In this document: one piece after another, positions 6,640 to 9,890 of the stretch | Position numbering within the stretch: the first letter of the stretch is position 1 | Layout of the letters: each line of letters opens with the position of its first letter | Assembly: GCA_041583015.1 (NCBI GenBank) | Contig: JBFHGR010000115.1 | Coordinates: 1-9,890, forward strand | Reading direction: 5' to 3' | DNA from: Parvicella sp041583015 | GTDB lineage: Bacteria > Bacteroidota > Bacteroidia > Flavobacteriales_D > Parvicellaceae | Length of the DNA: 9,890 nucleotides | Notes under the pieces: model-generated | Seen by the model: only the letters and a program-made list of their open reading frames with translations | The model's database searches: none | What the model was told of the DNA's origin: nothing | Program-made: the position numbers and the translations under genes

Positions 6640-7368
6640 ATGAAAATTGGCATTGCGCAAACTAAATCTTTAAAAGGTGAAATTCATGAGAATATTCAAA
6701 ACCATATACAAATAGTAAAGCGTGCAATCGAATCAAATTCAGACCTCATCATTTTTCCTGAACTGTCAATCACCAATTACGAACCTTGCCTATCAAAGGA
6801 ACTTGCAACATCCTTAGATAATGAGATTTTCAATCCATTCCAAGAGTTATCTGATAAACACAAAATCACAATAGGTATAGGAATGCCCTCCATCTCCTCT
6901 GATGGAATAAAGATTAGTATGCTTATTTTTCAACCCGATGAAAAGCGAACTATTTACTCAAAACAAATGCTTCATTTGGACGAACAACCTTTCTTTGTGA
7001 GCGGAAATAAACAAACTTACCTCACTATCAAAGGAAAAAAAATTGCAATAGGAATTTGCTACGAAACTTTACAACGAGAACACTTTTTAAAAACTAATCA
7101 GTCTGGTGCTGACATCTACATTGCTAGTGTTGCAAAATCGAAAGAAGGAATAGAAAAAGCGTATAAACACTTTTCTGAAATAGCAAATGAATTTAACACT
7201 CCTATCTTAATGTCAAACTGTGTGGGTTATTGTGACAACTTTTTGAGCGTTGGACAAAGCGCTGTTTGGAACCAACATGGACTTTTACTGAAGCAACTTG
7301 ACAGCCATAATCAAGGAATACTTATTTATGATACTGAAACTGAATTAACAGAAATGCAACTTCTATAA
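6640..7368 (+). CDS. Carbon-nitrogen hydrolase (nitrilase superfamily amidase)
   Basis: Predicted cytoplasmic hydrolase of non-peptide C-N bonds (amide, or less likely nitrile or carbamoyl). The catalytic Glu-Lys-Cys triad is visible: Glu41 in IIFPELS (37-43), Lys108 in YSKQMLH (106-112) and Cys140 in IGICYET (137-143), with the spacing usual for the superfamily. The N-terminus MKIGIAQT and the C-terminal GQSAVWNQHG also fit, so at 242 residues it is complete but at the short end of the family. The ATG is fixed by an in-frame TAA immediately before it (6637-6639). It stands 112 bp after the hydrolase and 98 bp before the flavoprotein. No exact TAnnTTTG is found in front of it, so it may rely on read-through from the operon upstream or on another sigma factor. 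Substrate is unknown. Confidence 0.9.
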   Translation: MKIGIAQTKSLKGEIHENIQNHIQIVKRAIESNSDLIIFPELSITNYEPCLSKELATSLDNEIFNPFQELSDKHKITIGIGMPSISSDGIKISMLIFQPDEKRTIYSKQMLHLDEQPFFVSGNKQTYLTIKGKKIAIGICYETLQREHFLKTNQSGADIYIASVAKSKEGIEKAYKHFSEIANEFNTPILMSNCVGYCDNFLSVGQSAVWNQHGLLLKQLDSHNQGILIYDTETELTEMQLL

Positions 7369-7450
7369 ATAATATGAATGTAGTTCATTAAACATTACCC
7401 ACCACCAAAGCACAACAGTCATTCTTATTTTACCGATTACTTTATAATAG

Positions 7451-7458
7451 TACCTTTG
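7451..7458 (+). promoter_or_regulatory. Predicted -7 promoter element for the flavoprotein gene
   Basis: TACCTTTG is an exact TAnnTTTG match ending 8 bp before the ATG at 7467. The predicted start point (about 7464-7466) leaves a leader of roughly 0-4 nt, which suggests a leaderless or nearly leaderless mRNA. No TTG is seen at the -33 distance. The preceding TATAAT-like string at 7443-7448 is not expected to matter in this phylum. Confidence 0.5.
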
Positions 7459-7466
7459 TAAAATCT

Positions 7467-8657
7467 ATGAAAACGTTAGCTATAATAGGAGGAGGCCCTG
7501 CAGCATTAATGCTCGCAGCCGAAATTGACACTAAAAAATACAACGTTACAATTTTTGAAAAGAAAAAAGCAGTAGGTCGTAAATTTCTAGTAGCCGGAGA
7601 AGGTGGGCTCAATCTTACATATTCCTCTTCTGTTTCAGAATTAATAAAACAATATTCTCCGAGTGATTTCATGGCGCCAATTATTAAACAATTTTCCAAT
7701 ACCGATTTAATTAATTGGTTGAATGATCATAATATTCCAACTTTCATAGGATCAAGTAATCGAGTATTTCCAGACTTAGAACTAAAACCTATCGAAGTTC
7801 TCAATAAAATAGTACAACATGTTGCCGCCAATAGCGTCAATTTTAAATTCAACAAAACATGGACAGGCTGGAGTAACGAAGGTCATTTATGCTTTGAAGA
7901 TTCAGAATTCTTTGAAGCTGACATAACGGTTTTTGCATTAGGTGGAGCCAGCTGGAAAGTAACAGGCTCCGATGGTGTGTGGGCAAAAACTTTTACAAAC
8001 CAAGGAATAAATACACTTCCGTTTAGAGCAGTAAATTGCGCTTTTGAAGTGAATTGGCCCAAGAATTTCATTGCCTCCCACGAAGGTAAGCCTCTAAAAA
8101 ACATTGCTCTAAGTTACTCAGGCAGCACAATAAAAGGTGAATTAGTCATTTCAAAATTTGGTTTAGAAGGAAATGCCATCTACGCATTGAGTCAAAAAAT
8201 ACAGCATACTTTACTCGATCAAAAAAGTTGCACCATTCAGTTAGACCTAAAACCAACGATGACCATTGATCAACTTACCGCCAAATACAAAAACTCAAAA
8301 TCTGTAAAAGTTAGCGACATTTTAAGTAAAGACCTCAACCTTGACAGAACTTCAATAAGTTTACTCAAGCAATTCACAAACAAAGAGACATTTTCTTCTC
8401 CAGCATTACTGATGAACAAAATTAAATCTCTTCCAATAGAATTATTTTCAGCAGATAATATAGACAGTGCGATTTCAACCATCGGAGGTATTGACCTTAA
8501 AGAAATAGATAATAATTTTCAATTAAAAAAAATGCCCAACACTTATGCAATAGGTGAAATGTTAGATTGGTACGCTCCTACTGGGGGGTATTTATTGCAA
8601 GGATGTTTTAGCATGGGTATAGCATTAGCAAAATACCTAAATGAAATAAAAAAATAG
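7467..8657 (+). CDS. FAD-dependent flavoprotein, TIGR03862 / HI0933 family
   Basis: Predicted NAD(P)/FAD-dependent oxidoreductase of the HI0933-like group, closest in motifs to TIGR03862 (PP_4765-type flavoproteins); the physiological reaction of this group is not known. An FAD-binding Rossmann motif, IIGGGPAAL (residues 6-14), opens the protein and is followed by an acidic strand end at Glu31 and by GRKFLVAGEGGLNLT (37-51). The second hallmark is FALGGASWKVTGSDG (156-170). The C-terminal FAD-closing motif is GEMLDWYAPTGGYLLQGC (363-380). The 396 residues fit the family. The ATG is well fixed because the dinucleotide fold begins at residue 3. It is preceded by a -7 element only 8 bp away. No gene next to it suggests a pathway. 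Cofactor binding is confident, function unknown. Confidence 0.92.
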   Translation: MKTLAIIGGGPAALMLAAEIDTKKYNVTIFEKKKAVGRKFLVAGEGGLNLTYSSSVSELIKQYSPSDFMAPIIKQFSNTDLINWLNDHNIPTFIGSSNRVFPDLELKPIEVLNKIVQHVAANSVNFKFNKTWTGWSNEGHLCFEDSEFFEADITVFALGGASWKVTGSDGVWAKTFTNQGINTLPFRAVNCAFEVNWPKNFIASHEGKPLKNIALSYSGSTIKGELVISKFGLEGNAIYALSQKIQHTLLDQKSCTIQLDLKPTMTIDQLTAKYKNSKSVKVSDILSKDLNLDRTSISLLKQFTNKETFSSPALLMNKIKSLPIELFSADNIDSAISTIGGIDLKEIDNNFQLKKMPNTYAIGEMLDWYAPTGGYLLQGCFSMGIALAKYLNEIKK

Positions 8658-8737
8658 TAGAATTAAACAAAATTCAGATTAGCATCACCCGAAGGTTAAT
8701 CAATGAAACTAAAATGACTTTTCTTATTATAAACCGT

Positions 8738-8745
8738 TAAATTTG
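8738..8745 (+). promoter_or_regulatory. Predicted -7 promoter element for the antiporter gene
   Basis: TAAATTTG is an exact TAnnTTTG match. It predicts a start point near 8751 and a leader of about 22 nt before the ATG at 8774. No -33 TTG is visible at the usual spacing. It sits in the 116-bp gap after the flavoprotein, so the antiporter is probably its own transcription unit. Confidence 0.5.
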
Positions 8746-8773
8746 CCAAAACTGATTTGCACAGTAAAAAACT

Positions 8774-9890
8774 ATGACCGTCACCATTGAAAATATTCTT
8801 TTAATTGGCTCTCTACTGCTTTTCATTAGCATTATTGTTGGTAAAACATCCTACAAATTTGGTGTTCCTACATTAGTATTGTTTTTAGGAATAGGAATGT
8901 TAGCCGGTTCGGATGGTATCGGAGGAATTAAGTTTGACAACCCTGGCATTGCTCAATTCATAGGAATTGTTTCTCTTAATTTTATTTTATTTTCGGGTGG
9001 TTTGGACACCAAATGGAAATCAGTAAAACCTATACTTGGAGAAGGGTTAATGCTTTCTACACTTGGTGTTTTACTTACCGCTGTATCACTTGGTACCTTT
9101 GTCTGGTTTGTTACAGATTTTACATTCTACGAAAGTATGTTATTGGGCTCTATCGTTTCGTCAACAGATGCAGCTGCGGTATTTTCCATTTTAAGATCAA
9201 AAAATTTAGCTTTAAAAAACAACTTAAGACCTACCTTAGAATTAGAAAGTGGGAGTAATGACCCAATGGCCTATGTATTAACAATTTCCTTCTTAACTTT
9301 GGTTGTCAATCAAGATCAGAATCCCGCTAGTATTATCATAATTTTCCTTCAACAAATGTTACTTGGTGGTGCAGCAGGTTTTGCTTTTGGAAAATTGAGT
9401 AAATATATTATCAATAGAATAAAATTAGGATTTGAAGGACTTTATCCAGTACTCGTTATTTCTCTCATGTTTATTACTTTTTCTGCCACTGATTTCATTG
9501 GAGGAAATGGATTTCTTGCTATTTACATTTGTGCAGTATATTTAGGAAATTCTAACATCATCCAAAAATCAACAATTTTAAAAATGTTTGACGGTATGGC
9601 CTGGCTGATGCAAATAGTGCTATTTCTAACTTTAGGTCTACTGGTCTTCCCTACCCAAATCATTCCATACATGGGAATAGGATTACTGATATCGTTATTC
9701 CTGATATTAATAGCAAGACCTATTGGCGTTTTCATTAGCCTTATGTTTTTCAAAATGAAATTGAGAAGGAGGGTTTATATTTCGTGGGTTGGTTTAAGAG
9801 GAGCTGTTCCTATAGTTTTTGCAACCTATCCTTTACTTGCAGGAATTGACAAAGCCAATATGATTTTCAATATTGTGTTCTTTATCTCCA
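8774..9890 (+). CDS. Potassium/proton antiporter, NhaP2-like (CPA1 family), 3' end outside window
   Basis: Predicted inner-membrane monovalent cation/proton antiporter, probably exporting K+ (or Na+) in exchange for H+ for pH and turgor control. I translated it directly: 372 complete codons are open from the ATG at 8774 to the window edge. An in-frame TAA at 8765-8767 fixes this as the first possible start. The protein begins MTVTIENILLIGSLLLF and is almost all hydrophobic helices. Hallmarks are LVLFLGIGMLAGSDGIGG (34-51), FILFSGGLDT (70-79), SSTDAAAVFSIL (129-140) and LELESGSNDPMAY (155-167), where Asp132, Asn162 and Asp163 fit the ion-binding core of CPA1 antiporters. WVGLRGAVPIVFAT lies near the right edge. 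E. coli NhaP2 (CvrA) continues with TrkA_C and CorC-type cytosolic domains; whether this protein has them lies outside the window. K+ specificity is inferred from resemblance. Confidence 0.93.
   Translation, partial: MTVTIENILLIGSLLLFISIIVGKTSYKFGVPTLVLFLGIGMLAGSDGIGGIKFDNPGIAQFIGIVSLNFILFSGGLDTKWKSVKPILGEGLMLSTLGVLLTAVSLGTFVWFVTDFTFYESMLLGSIVSSTDAAAVFSILRSKNLALKNNLRPTLELESGSNDPMAYVLTISFLTLVVNQDQNPASIIIIFLQQMLLGGAAGFAFGKLSKYIINRIKLGFEGLYPVLVISLMFITFSATDFIGGNGFLAIYICAVYLGNSNIIQKSTILKMFDGMAWLMQIVLFLTLGLLVFPTQIIPYMGIGLLISLFLILIARPIGVFISLMFFKMKLRRRVYISWVGLRGAVPIVFATYPLLAGIDKANMIFNIVFFIS

Noticed and set aside
7373..7390. Short hairpin ATGAA/TTCAT after the nitrilase-family gene
   Set aside because: Only five pairs, no GC-rich stem and no T-run; expected by chance in AT-rich sequence.
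7443..7448. TATAAT strings before the flavoprotein gene and, at 3903-3908, before the MuiA-family gene
   Set aside because: They look like E. coli -10 boxes, but Bacteroidota primary sigma factors use TAnnTTTG, and the 3903 copy lies within the predicted leader. AT-rich intergenic DNA makes such strings common.
8677..8701. Seven-pair hairpin GATTAGC/GGTTAATC after the flavoprotein gene
   Set aside because: The stem is weak and includes a G-T pair, and no T-run follows, so I do not call it a terminator.
9013..9258. 81-codon plus-strand reading frame near the right end
   Set aside because: It lies wholly within the antiporter gene in another frame, has a Cys/Tyr/Arg-rich composition with no recognisable domain, and the antiporter frame has clear family motifs.
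1..9890. Search for a new defence system, mobile element, CRISPR array or RNA gene
   Set aside because: All long frames fall into known housekeeping or envelope families, the gaps are 116 bp or shorter, and I found no direct-repeat arrays, transposase or integrase motifs, or tRNA-like sequences.

Overview
The window is ordinary, AT-rich chromosomal sequence that most likely comes from a member of the Bacteroidota, probably a flavobacterium-like lineage. Three things point there: the order surE, small membrane protein, lpxB, which I recall as common in that phylum; short A-rich leaders with little Shine-Dalgarno complementarity; and exact copies of the Bacteroidota -7 promoter element TAnnTTTG in front of four transcription units. 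The lineage is inferred, since there is no rRNA or other marker gene.

Bases 1-1620 (+) are the end of a surface-polysaccharide cluster: a glycosyltransferase cut by the left window edge, then a WcaF-like hexapeptide acyltransferase. The acyltransferase stop overlaps the stop of lpxB on the other strand, so the two operons meet tail to tail with no spacer. Bases 1617-3816 (-) form the tightly packed operon surE, small membrane protein, lpxB, whose start/stop codons overlap. LpxB makes the lipid A disaccharide, SurE is a nucleotidase, and the membrane protein between them is unknown.

A 105-bp divergent intergenic region (3817-3921) holds back-to-back -7 elements for surE and for the next operon. 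That operon (3922-6527, +) encodes an exported MuiA-family protein (DUF4140/DUF4139) and, 2 bp later, an alpha/beta hydrolase. Then come three separate plus-strand genes: a compact carbon-nitrogen (nitrilase-fold) hydrolase (6640-7368), a TIGR03862/HI0933-type FAD flavoprotein (7467-8657) and, from 8774 to the right edge, the membrane part of an NhaP2-like potassium/proton antiporter cut by the window end.

No gap between genes exceeds about 116 bp. I see no tRNA, rRNA, CRISPR array, insertion sequence, phage gene or defence system, and no clear pseudogene. The genes are mainly cell-envelope and housekeeping functions, and I find no convincing undescribed system. The points most worth checking are the near-leaderless flavoprotein gene, the shared-stop convergent junction, the unknown membrane protein in the surE-lpxB operon, and the one gene (the nitrilase) without a recognisable promoter.
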